DNA of 64,000 nucleotides, from assembly GCA_964427535.1 (NCBI GenBank), contig CAYRVF010000006.1:8480-72479 (forward strand), written 5' to 3'. The stretch's first letter is position 1. Each line of letters opens with the position of its first letter. The notes below the pieces were generated by a model. That model ran no database searches. It was not told the origin of the DNA and saw only the letters and a list, made by a program, of their open reading frames with translations. This document shows positions 43,755 through 53,454 of the stretch, piece by piece. The DNA comes from CAYRVF01 sp964427535. GTDB lineage: Bacteria > Chloroflexota > Ktedonobacteria > Ktedonobacterales > JADMIN01. Position numbers and translations under genes: made by a program.

Positions 43755-46397
43755 ATGTCGTGGATCTCACTTGCTGAGCGAACAGCGGGACTGCCCCTCA
43801 TCCTCGCGGGTCCGATCCTCCGTCGGGTTGACGCGGAATCGGTCACGGTCTGGGTGGCGCTGCGTGAGCCGCGCCGCGTGACGCTGCGAGTATACCCGTG
43901 GGACGCGGCGACGGGCCGCGGGACAGCGAGGCTAGCCGGTTCACGGCAGTCAGTGCGGCTGAGCGACGGGCTGCACATAGTAGCCGTCACGGCGCGGGCA
44001 GCGGACGCGAGCGGCGCCGTCGAGGCAGACAGGCTTTACTGCTATAACCTCTTCTTCCAGGATGCGTACAGGCAGGGCGTTGCACGCGACGGCGATGCTC
44101 CCAGCCTGCTCTCACCGGGCGTGCTCGTGCGCGACCCCGAGACCGCCAGCGAGGTCGAGCGGCTCGTCTATCCAGGAATGCTCCTGCCGTCGTTTGCGTC
44201 CTCCGCGACCACGCTCCAGCGAGTACGCATCTTCCACGGGTCATGCCGGAAGCCGCATGGGGTGGGCAGAGACGCGCTGGCGACAGTGGACCTCGTGCTC
44301 GCGAAATCGGCGAGCGATCTCCGCACCCGTCCGCAGCAACTCTACCTCACCGGCGACCAAATCTATGCCGACGATGTGGCGACACCGTTGCTCCCCGTCC
44401 TGATGGATGCGGCGCAGACCCTGGTCGGGGCAGAGCAGCTTCCTGGCGTGCCACCCGACATGCACGTGATGGCGCCAGGCCAGCGGACGACTGTGGTACG
44501 AGACGTCGCGAACTTCACGACCTCGACGCCCGAGAACCACCTGCTGACACGCGGCGAGTATCTGGCGATGTACCTCTTCACCTGGTCCGACGTGCTCTGG
44601 CCGCCCGAGCTACCCTCGATGGAGGAGATGTGGCAGGCCTATCCGCTGACCTGGCCAGCGGACGCGGACGAGCGGCAGCGGGTAGAGGACCGCTGGCAAC
44701 TGGAGATGCGCGAGCTGGCGGACTTCCGCGAGACGCTGCCACGGGTACGGCGAGCGCTGGCGAACGTGCCGACATATATGGTCTGCGACGACCACGACGT
44801 AACCGACGACTGGTATCTCGACGGCGCCTGGTGCGCCAGGGTGTTGGGCAGTCCGCTTGGGCGGCGCATTCTCCGCAACGCGCTGTATGCCTACGCGCTC
44901 TGTCAGGCCTGGGGCAACGATCCCGAGCAGTTCGCGGGGCCAAACGGCCGGTCGTTCCTGGATGTCGTGGACCGCTGGCGAGGTGATGCGGACAACGGGG
45001 AAGACGATGCTGACGCGGCCCTGCTCACCGAGCACCTGGGAATCCCTGAGGAGTTCGCGGGCGGGGGCACGTTGCCGCGCACCGAGCGCGCGCTGCGCTG
45101 GCACTATACGGTGGAGACGCCCGCCTACCGCATGCACGTGCTCGACGCGCGGACGCGGCGTGTGTACGATCATCCAGACGCGGCGCCCGGCCTGCTTTCA
45201 GAGGAGGCGATGGCGGAGCAGATCGGCGACCCACTCCCCGGCGACACGCGGCTGACATTGTTAGTGGCGCAGACCCCTGTGCTGGGCGTGGATATCGTCG
45301 AGAAGATCCAGATGCTCAGCCTGGACCACTATGCCTACGACCGCGAGTCGTGGTCGCTCAACCGCCGCACCTACCAGGCACTCATGCGGCGGCTGGCCCG
45401 CTTCGGGCGCGTCGTGATCCTCTCGGGCGACGTGCATTACGGCTTCGGCTCGACGATGGAATGCTGGGAGCAGGCGGCGGACGGCACGAGCGGTCAGGGG
45501 ACAGCGCAGCGCTCGGCCATGATCGTGAACTTCACTTCCAGCGCGTGCAAGAATGCCGCCGCAGGTGTGCAGAAGGCGTTGCTCACGGTGGTGTATCCGC
45601 ACCTATTCCACCTGCTGAGTCAGGGACGCATGCCGCCGGTTGATCTGCTCGCCTGGAATGAGGGGACACAGGCGAACGCCGACGCACTTGCCGCGGCGAC
45701 ACGTGCCGTTAGGCGCGGCGCACTCGCCGTGTGGTGGTCGATGCCGCGTGCCGCGACGCTGCTTCGCTTTCCCTCGGCGCTGCTCCTTCCGGCGCATGGC
45801 TGGCCCGCTCGCACATTCGACCAGGCGCCGCCAGCGCGACGGATGCGGCTGCGCTACCTGCGCGACGTATGCAAGCCGATCACACCCGCGGAACCGGAGG
45901 ATGAGTCGGTGAATCCTCGGGCGGCGCTGGAGGCGTTGCGGGCGGCGCACGACACCCACGTGCGCGAGACGGTGGCGGCGCTCAGCGGTGAGGGACATGT
46001 CGACACAGAGGCTGCGCTCGAAGCGACGCGAGTGCTGGGGTCGAGTCAGCATCCGCACCCCATCCCGGTGAGTGTGACGCAGCGTCTCCTGGAGTTGGCT
46101 CGCTCGACCTTCGGCGACGGGCACCCGCTGCGCGACCGGCTGGACGCGAGCCTCAGTCACCTGCTCCACACCTCGATCGCGCACCCCGAACTCTGGGCGA
46201 GTGTGTGGTCGGACGGCGACCTGCATATCGTGGGCGACGCGAACATCGGGGATATCCGCTTCGACGAGGAGGGCCAGGTCGCAGTGCAGCGACTGTGGTG
46301 GTATCCTCCCGACGTCCCCGGCGGCCCGCACCCCGCGACGGAGTATCGCGCCAGCCTCGCGCCACCCGCACAGTCCGACGAGCCACCTCTGCCGTAG
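43755..46397 (+). CDS. PhoD-like metallophosphatase
   Basis: An 880-residue protein. The ATG at 43755 has GGAGGAGC upstream. The metallophosphatase core (about 160-560) shows the PhoD-like blocks: FHGSCRKPHG, LTGDQIYADD, YMVCDDHDVTDDW and ILSGDVHYGFGS. These provide the Asp, Asn and His metal ligands. An N-terminal Ig-like domain (about 15-130) is as in PhoD. The ~300-residue C-terminal part has no family I recognise and makes this longer than secreted PhoD (about 550). No Tat or Sec signal is visible, so it is probably cytoplasmic, unlike classical PhoD. It presumably hydrolyses phosphodiesters or phosphonates. Confidence 0.85.
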   Translation: MSWISLAERTAGLPLILAGPILRRVDAESVTVWVALREPRRVTLRVYPWDAATGRGTARLAGSRQSVRLSDGLHIVAVTARAADASGAVEADRLYCYNLFFQDAYRQGVARDGDAPSLLSPGVLVRDPETASEVERLVYPGMLLPSFASSATTLQRVRIFHGSCRKPHGVGRDALATVDLVLAKSASDLRTRPQQLYLTGDQIYADDVATPLLPVLMDAAQTLVGAEQLPGVPPDMHVMAPGQRTTVVRDVANFTTSTPENHLLTRGEYLAMYLFTWSDVLWPPELPSMEEMWQAYPLTWPADADERQRVEDRWQLEMRELADFRETLPRVRRALANVPTYMVCDDHDVTDDWYLDGAWCARVLGSPLGRRILRNALYAYALCQAWGNDPEQFAGPNGRSFLDVVDRWRGDADNGEDDADAALLTEHLGIPEEFAGGGTLPRTERALRWHYTVETPAYRMHVLDARTRRVYDHPDAAPGLLSEEAMAEQIGDPLPGDTRLTLLVAQTPVLGVDIVEKIQMLSLDHYAYDRESWSLNRRTYQALMRRLARFGRVVILSGDVHYGFGSTMECWEQAADGTSGQGTAQRSAMIVNFTSSACKNAAAGVQKALLTVVYPHLFHLLSQGRMPPVDLLAWNEGTQANADALAAATRAVRRGALAVWWSMPRAATLLRFPSALLLPAHGWPARTFDQAPPARRMRLRYLRDVCKPITPAEPEDESVNPRAALEALRAAHDTHVRETVAALSGEGHVDTEAALEATRVLGSSQHPHPIPVSVTQRLLELARSTFGDGHPLRDRLDASLSHLLHTSIAHPELWASVWSDGDLHIVGDANIGDIRFDEEGQVAVQRLWWYPPDVPGGPHPATEYRASLAPPAQSDEPPLP

Positions 46398-46864
46398 CGC
46401 ACTCGCTGCTTGGCCACTCAGTTCCACCTGCTCTTCCGCGCAGCATGTCGGTTGCTTGATATGTTGGGCCGGAGGCTCGTGCAGGCACAGTTCCCGCGCT
46501 TGCTCACCGCCGCTCCGTAGCGCTACTTCAGCGGATAGTCGCGTGGGTATTCCTCGGAGGCGTTGATGGCACATTTTCTGCAGACCGTCATCACTATCGG
46601 GTGGGATATGCCCGGTGGCTGCTCCATCCGACGTGTGCTTCCGATTGAAGCGATACTGCCCGTACCTTTATCCGTTATCCGCGTAGTGTGGTGGGCAGTA
46701 TCAGCACAGGCCCTGAGGGGTTACGCCGACCCTCAGGGCCTGTGTGTGTGCCGCTGAGCGCTTCCGTAGCACACACGCTCCGACAACCCGCCGCCTCTCC
46801 ATTGACCTCAGCTTGCCGCCCATCGTGTCCCATACACGTGCGCCGACGTGCCTCACGGCACGAG
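46398..46864. other. Convergent intergenic region with a strong hairpin
   Basis: 467 bp between the 3' ends of the PhoD-like and flippase-like genes. The only clear structure is the 15-bp hairpin at 46704-46743. A 64-codon frame at 46563-46757 runs through that hairpin and has no recognisable content, so I do not call it. Confidence 0.5.
46704..46743. terminator. 15-bp perfect hairpin, probable bidirectional terminator
   Basis: CACAGGCCCTGAGGG and its exact complement surround a 10-base loop (GTTACGCCGA). The location between two convergent genes favours termination of both, although no T-tract follows on either strand. Confidence 0.55.
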
Positions 46865-48241
46865 TTAGGCGGCGAGATGGCGATCAAGACCATCGCGATC
46901 ATAGTGCCGCGCGGCGGGCGCAGAGGAGACACGACACACCTGCGTCGGCTCTGTCTCCTTCCACTCCTCGCTCCCCTCGGTCTCCTCCGCGGTATCCTGC
47001 CGAGCATTCCACAGGAGCCAGCCGCGACCCAGCACACGCGGGTCTTGTGCGCCCACTCCCGCCAGCAGCGTGTCCTCGTCATCCTCCAGCTCATGGAGCG
47101 AGACGGTCATGGTGACGGTCTCCAGCCCGACTGCCGGTTCCGGACCAGAGACCTCAGATGACGCGCTGAGTGCCGAGGTGACCGTGATGGCCTCCAACGC
47201 CGATGGGCATGGCCGTGGCGTGGCAGGCGCAGGCGCCTGTACCAGAGACCGCACCTGCGCGCGAAGCTCAGACTGGAGCACCAGCCCCACCACCAGCGCC
47301 AGCGCGAACGAGGAGCCGAGCGCGAGCGTGCGGTCGAGCAGCATCACGCCCACGGCGGCGCTCTTGCCGACGCCGATCCCCAGCGCGAGGAAGACGCCCA
47401 CACCGCCCAGTTCCGTCGAGCCGAGATCCATCGGCAGCGGAATGACGGTGGCGAATGCGAGGCTGAAGCAGTACACCGTCAGCGCCTGGCCCACCGTCAC
47501 CTGCGTGAGTCCGAGTCCCCAGGCGAGCACTGCCAGCCCCAGCCCACCCAGCGCGAGGTACGTCGCGCTCAGCAGTGCGGCGGGCAGCAGCACGCGTAGT
47601 CGCAGCACCTGCGCGCCGCCCGCGCGGAACTGCCGTAGCTCCTCCTGAGCGGCTCGCACGCGCGGATGCCCTGCGAACCGAGCGGGCAAGTGCAAGGCGC
47701 TCGTCGCGGCGGACCTCGCGCGGACCCAGGCGAGCCAGCGCACGCACAGCCAGACGAGCAGCGCGAACGCGGCGAGGCCGCCTACGATGAGCGGCCGCAG
47801 CCAGCCCCAGGCAGGCACGCCGAGCACCACCAGCCCGAGGAGCGTGAGCGCCACCTCCAGCAGGTTGATGGCGAGCGTCACGGAGGAAGCCAGGCCGAAA
47901 TCGGTCCCCTGCGAACGACGCAAGACGTAGTCCGGCACGAAGTTGCCGATTGGCAGGCACTTCATCACCTCGCCGGTCACATACGTGAGCACCTGTGTTC
48001 GCGGCGGAACGCGAATCCCCAGCGCGCGCAACAGGAAGCCCCATTGCAGGCAGCGGACGACCTCATACGCCAGCAGCACCGCTACGAACGCCGCCAGGAA
48101 GCGCGGCTGGAAGCGGCCGAGTTGCGCCGCCACGTCATGCACATTCCCCATCGCCAGCAACGCCATCAGTAACACGCCGCCCACCACCACCGGCAGCACG
48201 ACTCGTGGACGGAACACCCATCGCAGCGCTGAACGCACCAT
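46865..48241 (-). CDS. YbhN/AglD-like flippase-type membrane protein (lysylphosphatidylglycerol synthase TM family)
   Basis: A 458-residue protein. Residues 1 to about 330 form eight or so helices with the LPG_synthase_TM pattern, including VVRCLQWGFLLRALG, EVMKCLPIGNFVPDYVL and the C-terminal FATVIPLPMDLGSTELGGVG. This is the membrane half of MprF without its synthase. Stand-alone members are implicated in lipid or polyprenyl-sugar flipping. The last ~125 residues are an acidic cytoplasmic extension (HELEDDEDTLLAG) with no recognised domain, which is unusual. The start is ATG 48241 and the gene is monocistronic. Confidence 0.88.
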   Translation of the reverse strand: MVRSALRWVFRPRVVLPVVVGGVLLMALLAMGNVHDVAAQLGRFQPRFLAAFVAVLLAYEVVRCLQWGFLLRALGIRVPPRTQVLTYVTGEVMKCLPIGNFVPDYVLRRSQGTDFGLASSVTLAINLLEVALTLLGLVVLGVPAWGWLRPLIVGGLAAFALLVWLCVRWLAWVRARSAATSALHLPARFAGHPRVRAAQEELRQFRAGGAQVLRLRVLLPAALLSATYLALGGLGLAVLAWGLGLTQVTVGQALTVYCFSLAFATVIPLPMDLGSTELGGVGVFLALGIGVGKSAAVGVMLLDRTLALGSSFALALVVGLVLQSELRAQVRSLVQAPAPATPRPCPSALEAITVTSALSASSEVSGPEPAVGLETVTMTVSLHELEDDEDTLLAGVGAQDPRVLGRGWLLWNARQDTAEETEGSEEWKETEPTQVCRVSSAPAARHYDRDGLDRHLAA

Positions 48242-48451
48242 ATGGCTTCCCCGCTTCCCGCTCGTGTTTGGCCGATCTCGCGCCGGCCAGTTCCGGTATC
48301 CGCTCCCTCATCTATTCTTTTTGAGGGGTGCGGGCCGGTCAGCGCTGGGGGGCAATGTGCTCCTGCCACACAGCGCGATGAGCGAAAAACAGGGAAGCCA
48401 CCAAATGGACTGCGGGACAAGCCTGTCGAGCTGGCGCCTTGGCACACACGT

Positions 48452-48718
48452 CTAGCGGTCAATGCCAAGGCGGGCCAGCGCGCGTGTCAGCTCATCGGTG
48501 GTGTCAGGGCTGGGTGCGGCGCTCTTCCGGGCCAGTGCACGTGCCGCCTCGTTGCTCTCGACAACGGAGGAGTGTGACTGTGACGGCGCGGCCGCCCCCA
48601 ATTGCGTCGCGGTCCTCCCGCAGGCCGAGAGGCCACTCACCGCGAGCAGCAAGCCAAGAAGACTAGCGAGCACGATCCGGTTCAGCTTCACCTTCGTGTC
48701 ATACAGCATCGTCCGCAT
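48452..48718 (-). CDS. small lipoprotein, unknown function
   Basis: An 88-residue protein from ATG 48718, with AGGAAGG upstream; an ATG 3 codons later is also possible. A signal peptide (RIVLASLLGLLLAVSGLSAC) ends in a lipobox, with lipidated Cys33. The mature part of about 55 residues is Ser/Ala-rich and ends in a helix, DELTRALARLGIDR. No family is recognised. It lies between the flippase-like gene and the divergent ATPase regulator. Confidence 0.6.
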   Translation of the reverse strand: MRTMLYDTKVKLNRIVLASLLGLLLAVSGLSACGRTATQLGAAAPSQSHSSVVESNEAARALARKSAAPSPDTTDELTRALARLGIDR

Positions 48719-49014
48719 GGGGATCTGCCTTCCTGTCGCCCTCGCGACAACTGATGCTCCGGTGGCCCCTGTGGGACCCCTCCTCGAAAACGCCATCAAT
48801 CTGTGACCAGTGTGCGTGGCAACAGGAATCCAGGCCACCGACAACTCGTACAACGCCTCCGACAATCGCTCGCACAATTACCGAGCATCGCGTTGATGGG
48901 GGGGTAGCCGCAGTGGTATCATGGCGGCTAAGTTAAGCGGGACGTGGATGTGGCGTGGCGGGACCCTGGCTCCTGTTGGTTGCGGCCAAACAGAGTGGAA
49001 AGGGGACCAGCACC

Positions 49015-51945
49015 GTGGCACCGCTTGCATCACCCCTGTTTGAAGACCTGCTGCGGCGATTCCGGATGGCCGCCGGGCTGACACAGGAAGAGCTGGCCGA
49101 GCGCGCCGGTCTCAGCGCCGATGCCATCAGCGCTCTGGAACGTGGCGCCAGGCGTGCGCCGCGCAAAGACACCGTCGCCCTGCTCGCCGATGCGCTGCAG
49201 CTCGCGGCACCCCAGCGCGAGCTCCTCACGGCGGCTGCCCACCGCCGTCCGCCCTCCTCTGTCCCGTCTCCGTCTCTGCGTTCCGATGGCGTGCTCCCCG
49301 TCGCGGGCTTCGTGGGAGCACTGCCAACTGGCCTGCTGGTCTCCCGCGAGGACGAGCTCGCGCAGGCGATGGCCGCTCTTGAGGCGGTAACTGGTGGGGC
49401 TGGCCGCCTGCTGCTCCTCTCGGGTGAACCAGGCATTGGCAAGACGCGGCTGGCGCAAGAGGTCGCGGTGATCGCGCGAGACAAGGCGTTCGTGGTCGCT
49501 CCGGGACGCTGCTACGAACCTGAGCGCACCGTGACGTACTATCCGTTCCTGGAAGCCCTGTCACTCGCATACGCGTCCGCTCCGTCGTGGGTGCGTACCG
49601 CGCTACCGGACCGCTGGCCCGACGTCGTCCAGCTCCTGCCCGAGCTGCAGCTCGCGGTGACCAGCAGGCCCTCGTCCGCCCTCTCATCGGACAGCCCCAT
49701 GGCGCAGCAGCGCCTCTTTTGGTCGGTCACGGGATTCGTGCGAGCGCTGGCCAGCGAACACCCGGTCGCGTTTCTGCTCGACGACCTCCACTGGGCAGAT
49801 AGTGCCAGCCTCGCACTGCTCGTGCATCTGGCACGCCACACACGTACCGAGCGTGTGCTGCTGCTGGGTACCTATCGTGATGAGGCCGCTCCCGGCCAGC
49901 AGATCCTCGACACGCTGCTGCGCGACTTGCATCGTGAACAACTCGTCGAGCATATCGGCCTCCGTCCGCTCTCGCAGAACGGGACGGCGGCCCTGATTGC
50001 GGCAGCCTTCGGCGAGGGCCCGATATCGCCGGACTTCGCCGCGCTCCTGCATCAGCGCACCGAGGGTAATCCGTTCTTCGCGCATGAGGTGCTGCGGGCG
50101 CTGGTCGAGCGCGGCGACATCTATCGCCAGAACGGCGGCTGGCAGCGGCGCGCGCTCGTGGAGCTGCGCGTGCCGGACAACGTTCGCGCGGTCATTGGCG
50201 AGCGGGTCGCGCGCCTAAGCGAGTCCGCCCGGCAAACGCTGCGGGAGGCGAGCGTTCTGGGGCAGACCTTCACCTTCGCCGACTTCGCGGGCCTACGCAC
50301 GCGGCCAGAAGACGAGGTCGAGGCGGCGCTGGAGGAAGCGACGGCGGCGAATCTGGTGCGCGAGAGTGACGACGAGAGCTACACATTCTCACACGTGCTC
50401 ATCCTGCAGACGCTGTATGAGGCGTTGCCCGCACGAAGGAAACAGCGACTCCATCGCATTGCCGGCGAGGCGCTGGAGCGGTTGCCAGAGCGCCAACGCC
50501 AGCAGCGTGTGGCCGAGCTTGCCTACCAGTTTGTCCGTGGCAACGACGCGGAGAAGGCGCTCGTCTACCTGCTCCCAGCAGCGGAGATATCCCATGCGGC
50601 GGGCGCTTTCCGGGAAGAGATCACGTTGCTTGACCAGGCTATTATGTTTGCGGAGCGCCTGGAGCATCCGACCGCGGAGCTGCGCGCGAGGCGTGGCCTG
50701 GCATACTACGCGCTCTCCATCTGGAAAGCGGCCGATACGGATCTCACCACCGCTTTGCACGAGCTTGGGCCGGATCAGCGTGAGCTGCGCGCCAAAGCGA
50801 CGAGTGCCCTAGCACAGATACGCCAATGGCTCTTCGATGAGAACGCCAATACGCGCCGGCTCGCAACCGAAGCGCTCGCGCTGGCAAACGAGATTGGGCG
50901 CGACGACCTGGCAGCCAGCGCCATCAGCACCCTTGGCGTGCTCGACGTGTTCGTTGGAGATCTCCAGGGCAGTTTGCGGCATTTCGAGCAGTCGGTCGCG
51001 CGAGTTGGCTCCGAGCACCTGCGCGAGACACAGTGGGGCGCGGGCGGGGTCGAGTTCTCGGGTGTGGTGCTGTACTGGCTGGGCGACCTGGATCGCGCCA
51101 TCGAGCGCGAGCGGCAGGCGCTCGACCTGGCGCGCCAGCAACACAACGTGGCCACCACCGGTAGCATGCTGCACACACTCGGCCTCGCGCTCGCGGTCAC
51201 CGGGCGCTACGGTGAGGGGCTCCAGGCCATTGCCGACGGGGAGCGTGTCGCCCGTGAGTATGAGGCTCGCCAATGGCTGGCGCGCGGCCTCGCGATCCAT
51301 GGTGGCGTGCATCTCGCGGCCTTCGATTACGCCACCGCGCAGGCGCTCTCTGAGGAGGCGCGCGATACCAGCCGGTCCGCGAATTGGCCGCACGCCACCA
51401 TCAGCGCGGGGATCGATCTGGTGCAGAACTTCGCTCGTCGGCAGGAACCCGGTCGTGCCGATCGGCTGATCGACGAGCTGGCCCAGGCCGTCGCGGGTGA
51501 CCACAGCCATAAGCGCTGGCTGTGGCAGATGCGCCTCGCCGAAGCGCGCGCCGAGATCGCCCTGGTGCGTGGCGAGTATGAGGACACCGTACGCTGGGCA
51601 GAGGAAGTCATCGCGCTCAGCCGCCTGCGCGGGCGTGTGAAGTACGAGGCGCTTGGTCTCTGTACCCACGCGCAAGCGCTTGACAAGCTCGGTCACACAC
51701 TGGACGCGATCGGTGATCTGCGGAAGGCCGTCGCGCTCGCCCGCTCGATGGGCGATCTGCCGCTCTTCCTGCACGTCGCCGCGCCGTTGCTCGTCCTCGC
51801 GGGTGACGATGCGCTGCTCGCCGAGGCACGCGCGGCGGCGGACCGCATCGCCTCCTCTCTGCCAGAGGGCGCCCTCCTGCGTCACTTCCATGCCGCCGAG
51901 CCGGTGGCGCTGCTGCATCGATTGAGCTCAACGGCACGCAGATAG
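49015..51945 (+). CDS. XRE-HTH/STAND ATPase/TPR transcriptional regulator
   Basis: A 976-residue regulator from GTG 49015, preceded by GGAAAGGGG; an in-frame GTG at 48955 has no ribosome site. An N-terminal XRE/Cro-type helix-turn-helix (about 9-64, LTQEELAERAGLSADAISALE) replaces the C-terminal LuxR domain usual in MalT-like proteins. The AAA/STAND module has Walker A GEPGIGKT (137-144) and Walker B AFLLDDLHWADS, and about 500 residues of TPR-like repeats follow. Such proteins bind DNA or oligomerise when a ligand and ATP are bound. A binding-protein gene of the amino-acid ABC type follows directly without any permease. Confidence 0.9.
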   Translation: MAPLASPLFEDLLRRFRMAAGLTQEELAERAGLSADAISALERGARRAPRKDTVALLADALQLAAPQRELLTAAAHRRPPSSVPSPSLRSDGVLPVAGFVGALPTGLLVSREDELAQAMAALEAVTGGAGRLLLLSGEPGIGKTRLAQEVAVIARDKAFVVAPGRCYEPERTVTYYPFLEALSLAYASAPSWVRTALPDRWPDVVQLLPELQLAVTSRPSSALSSDSPMAQQRLFWSVTGFVRALASEHPVAFLLDDLHWADSASLALLVHLARHTRTERVLLLGTYRDEAAPGQQILDTLLRDLHREQLVEHIGLRPLSQNGTAALIAAAFGEGPISPDFAALLHQRTEGNPFFAHEVLRALVERGDIYRQNGGWQRRALVELRVPDNVRAVIGERVARLSESARQTLREASVLGQTFTFADFAGLRTRPEDEVEAALEEATAANLVRESDDESYTFSHVLILQTLYEALPARRKQRLHRIAGEALERLPERQRQQRVAELAYQFVRGNDAEKALVYLLPAAEISHAAGAFREEITLLDQAIMFAERLEHPTAELRARRGLAYYALSIWKAADTDLTTALHELGPDQRELRAKATSALAQIRQWLFDENANTRRLATEALALANEIGRDDLAASAISTLGVLDVFVGDLQGSLRHFEQSVARVGSEHLRETQWGAGGVEFSGVVLYWLGDLDRAIERERQALDLARQQHNVATTGSMLHTLGLALAVTGRYGEGLQAIADGERVAREYEARQWLARGLAIHGGVHLAAFDYATAQALSEEARDTSRSANWPHATISAGIDLVQNFARRQEPGRADRLIDELAQAVAGDHSHKRWLWQMRLAEARAEIALVRGEYEDTVRWAEEVIALSRLRGRVKYEALGLCTHAQALDKLGHTLDAIGDLRKAVALARSMGDLPLFLHVAAPLLVLAGDDALLAEARAAADRIASSLPEGALLRHFHAAEPVALLHRLSSTARR

Positions 51946-52026
51946 TGGCGCCGGCACCCAGGGAAGGGAACGGCGAAGCTCCACGCTAGCGGTGGCCAAA
52001 TCAAACAGAGAGGGGGCGATTGCGAT

Positions 52027-53304
52027 ATGCGCACGCGCATTCGTGCTGGAGCAACCCTCTTGAGCGCGGCTCTAGCCCTGACCACAAGTCTCCTGGCTGC
52101 CTGTGACACGCACATCAGCACGAGCATCAGCGGTCCCAGGCATCTCCTCATTGCCACGGACCTGCCCGTCTCGGGTCTCGACGCGGCAGGCGGCTTGCCC
52201 ACGCAGTATGGCGTTGATCTGGCGATTCAGCAGCACCACGACCTCGGCCACGGCTACACGCTCGACGCCCTTCACATGAACGATGAGGGCACGAACGGCC
52301 CGGACGGTTCGATCGGCGCGGCGAACATCCAGCAACTGGTCTCCAACGCAGACGTGATGGCGGTTGTCGGCCCTTTCAACAGTGGTGTCGCGAAGCTGGA
52401 GATTCCAGTTGCGAGCTCCGCAGGCCTCGTCTTGATCAGCCCGGCCAACACCAATCCCGGACTGACCAAGGCGCAGTACGCGGCCGCGAACGGCATCAAC
52501 TTCGAGCAGCTGCATCCGGCTGGCAAGCCTGAGGCGTACTTCCGCATTCCGGCCACCGACGACGTGCAGGGCAAGGTCGATGCGCTGATCGCCGCGCAGC
52601 AACTCAACACCAAAACCGCCTATGTGATCGACGACAAGACCACGTACGGCAAGGGCCTAGCAGGTTACTTCACGCAGAACTTCCAGGCGGACGGCGGCAC
52701 GATCGTCGGCAGCCAGGAGATCGACGCGAACCAGACCACCAACTTTCCGGCGGTGGCGACCGATATCATCGGCAAGCACCCCGATGTCGTCTTCTTCGGT
52801 GGTCTGTCGTCTAGCGGCGGCGGCGCCCTCAAGGCCGATCTCGTCTCGGCGGGCGGCAACATCCCGATGGTCGGCGGCGACGGCATCGCGGACGACCCCT
52901 CGTGGATAAGCACGGCGGGTGCCGGCGCGAACAACACCTATGGCACGGTTGCGGCACCTGAGATCTCCGCACTGACGAGTACGGCCGCGACGCGGTTCAA
53001 GGGCGCCTACACCGCCTTCGTCGCCGGTAAGCCCGACAATGAGCTGCTCCCCTACAGCGCCCAGGCATATGACGCGGCGATGATCGAGATCCAGGCCATC
53101 AAGAACGTCATCGCCTCGGGGAACGCCGTCACACGCGCGGCGGTGCGCGAGCAGGTGGCGAAGACCAATTACACCGGCCTAACGGGGCGGATCTCATTCG
53201 ACGCGAACGGCGACAACTCCGGCCAGAAGGTCTTCAGCGTGTACGCGATCGACGCCGCAACGAACGGCCAGTGGAAGTTCCTGCGGCAGGTCTACGCACC
53301 CTGA
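52027..53304 (+). CDS. branched-chain amino-acid-type substrate-binding lipoprotein (orphan)
   Basis: A 425-residue lipoprotein. A signal peptide ends in LLAAC (Cys26). The mature part is the Leu/Ile/Val-binding fold, with DLPVSGLDAAGGLPTQYGVDLA near the start, VVGPFNSGVAKLEIPVAS and AYVIDDKTTYGKGLAGYF. It is anchored outside the membrane. No LivH/LivM/LivG/LivF genes lie nearby, so it either works with a distant transporter or acts as a sensor. GAGAGGGGG precedes the ATG. It is 81 bases after the STAND regulator on the same strand. Confidence 0.93.
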   Translation: MRTRIRAGATLLSAALALTTSLLAACDTHISTSISGPRHLLIATDLPVSGLDAAGGLPTQYGVDLAIQQHHDLGHGYTLDALHMNDEGTNGPDGSIGAANIQQLVSNADVMAVVGPFNSGVAKLEIPVASSAGLVLISPANTNPGLTKAQYAAANGINFEQLHPAGKPEAYFRIPATDDVQGKVDALIAAQQLNTKTAYVIDDKTTYGKGLAGYFTQNFQADGGTIVGSQEIDANQTTNFPAVATDIIGKHPDVVFFGGLSSSGGGALKADLVSAGGNIPMVGGDGIADDPSWISTAGAGANNTYGTVAAPEISALTSTAATRFKGAYTAFVAGKPDNELLPYSAQAYDAAMIEIQAIKNVIASGNAVTRAAVREQVAKTNYTGLTGRISFDANGDNSGQKVFSVYAIDAATNGQWKFLRQVYAP

Positions 53305-53454
53305 GCGGTCCAGTGCTGTGGTCTCGTGCCACGCGGTCCTCTTCCCATTGCGATACAGATGGCGGTGTGGGAACATTGGGGATACGTGATCGTCGGAGAA
53401 GTCCGCTCGCTCTCCGCGTGTCCAACTCGGCGCATCTTACAAGGAGACACTGCT

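Noticed and set aside
46563..46757. 64-codon open frame with a GGAGG site
   Set aside because: It runs through the 15-bp hairpin, has no family resemblance and lies between convergent genes.
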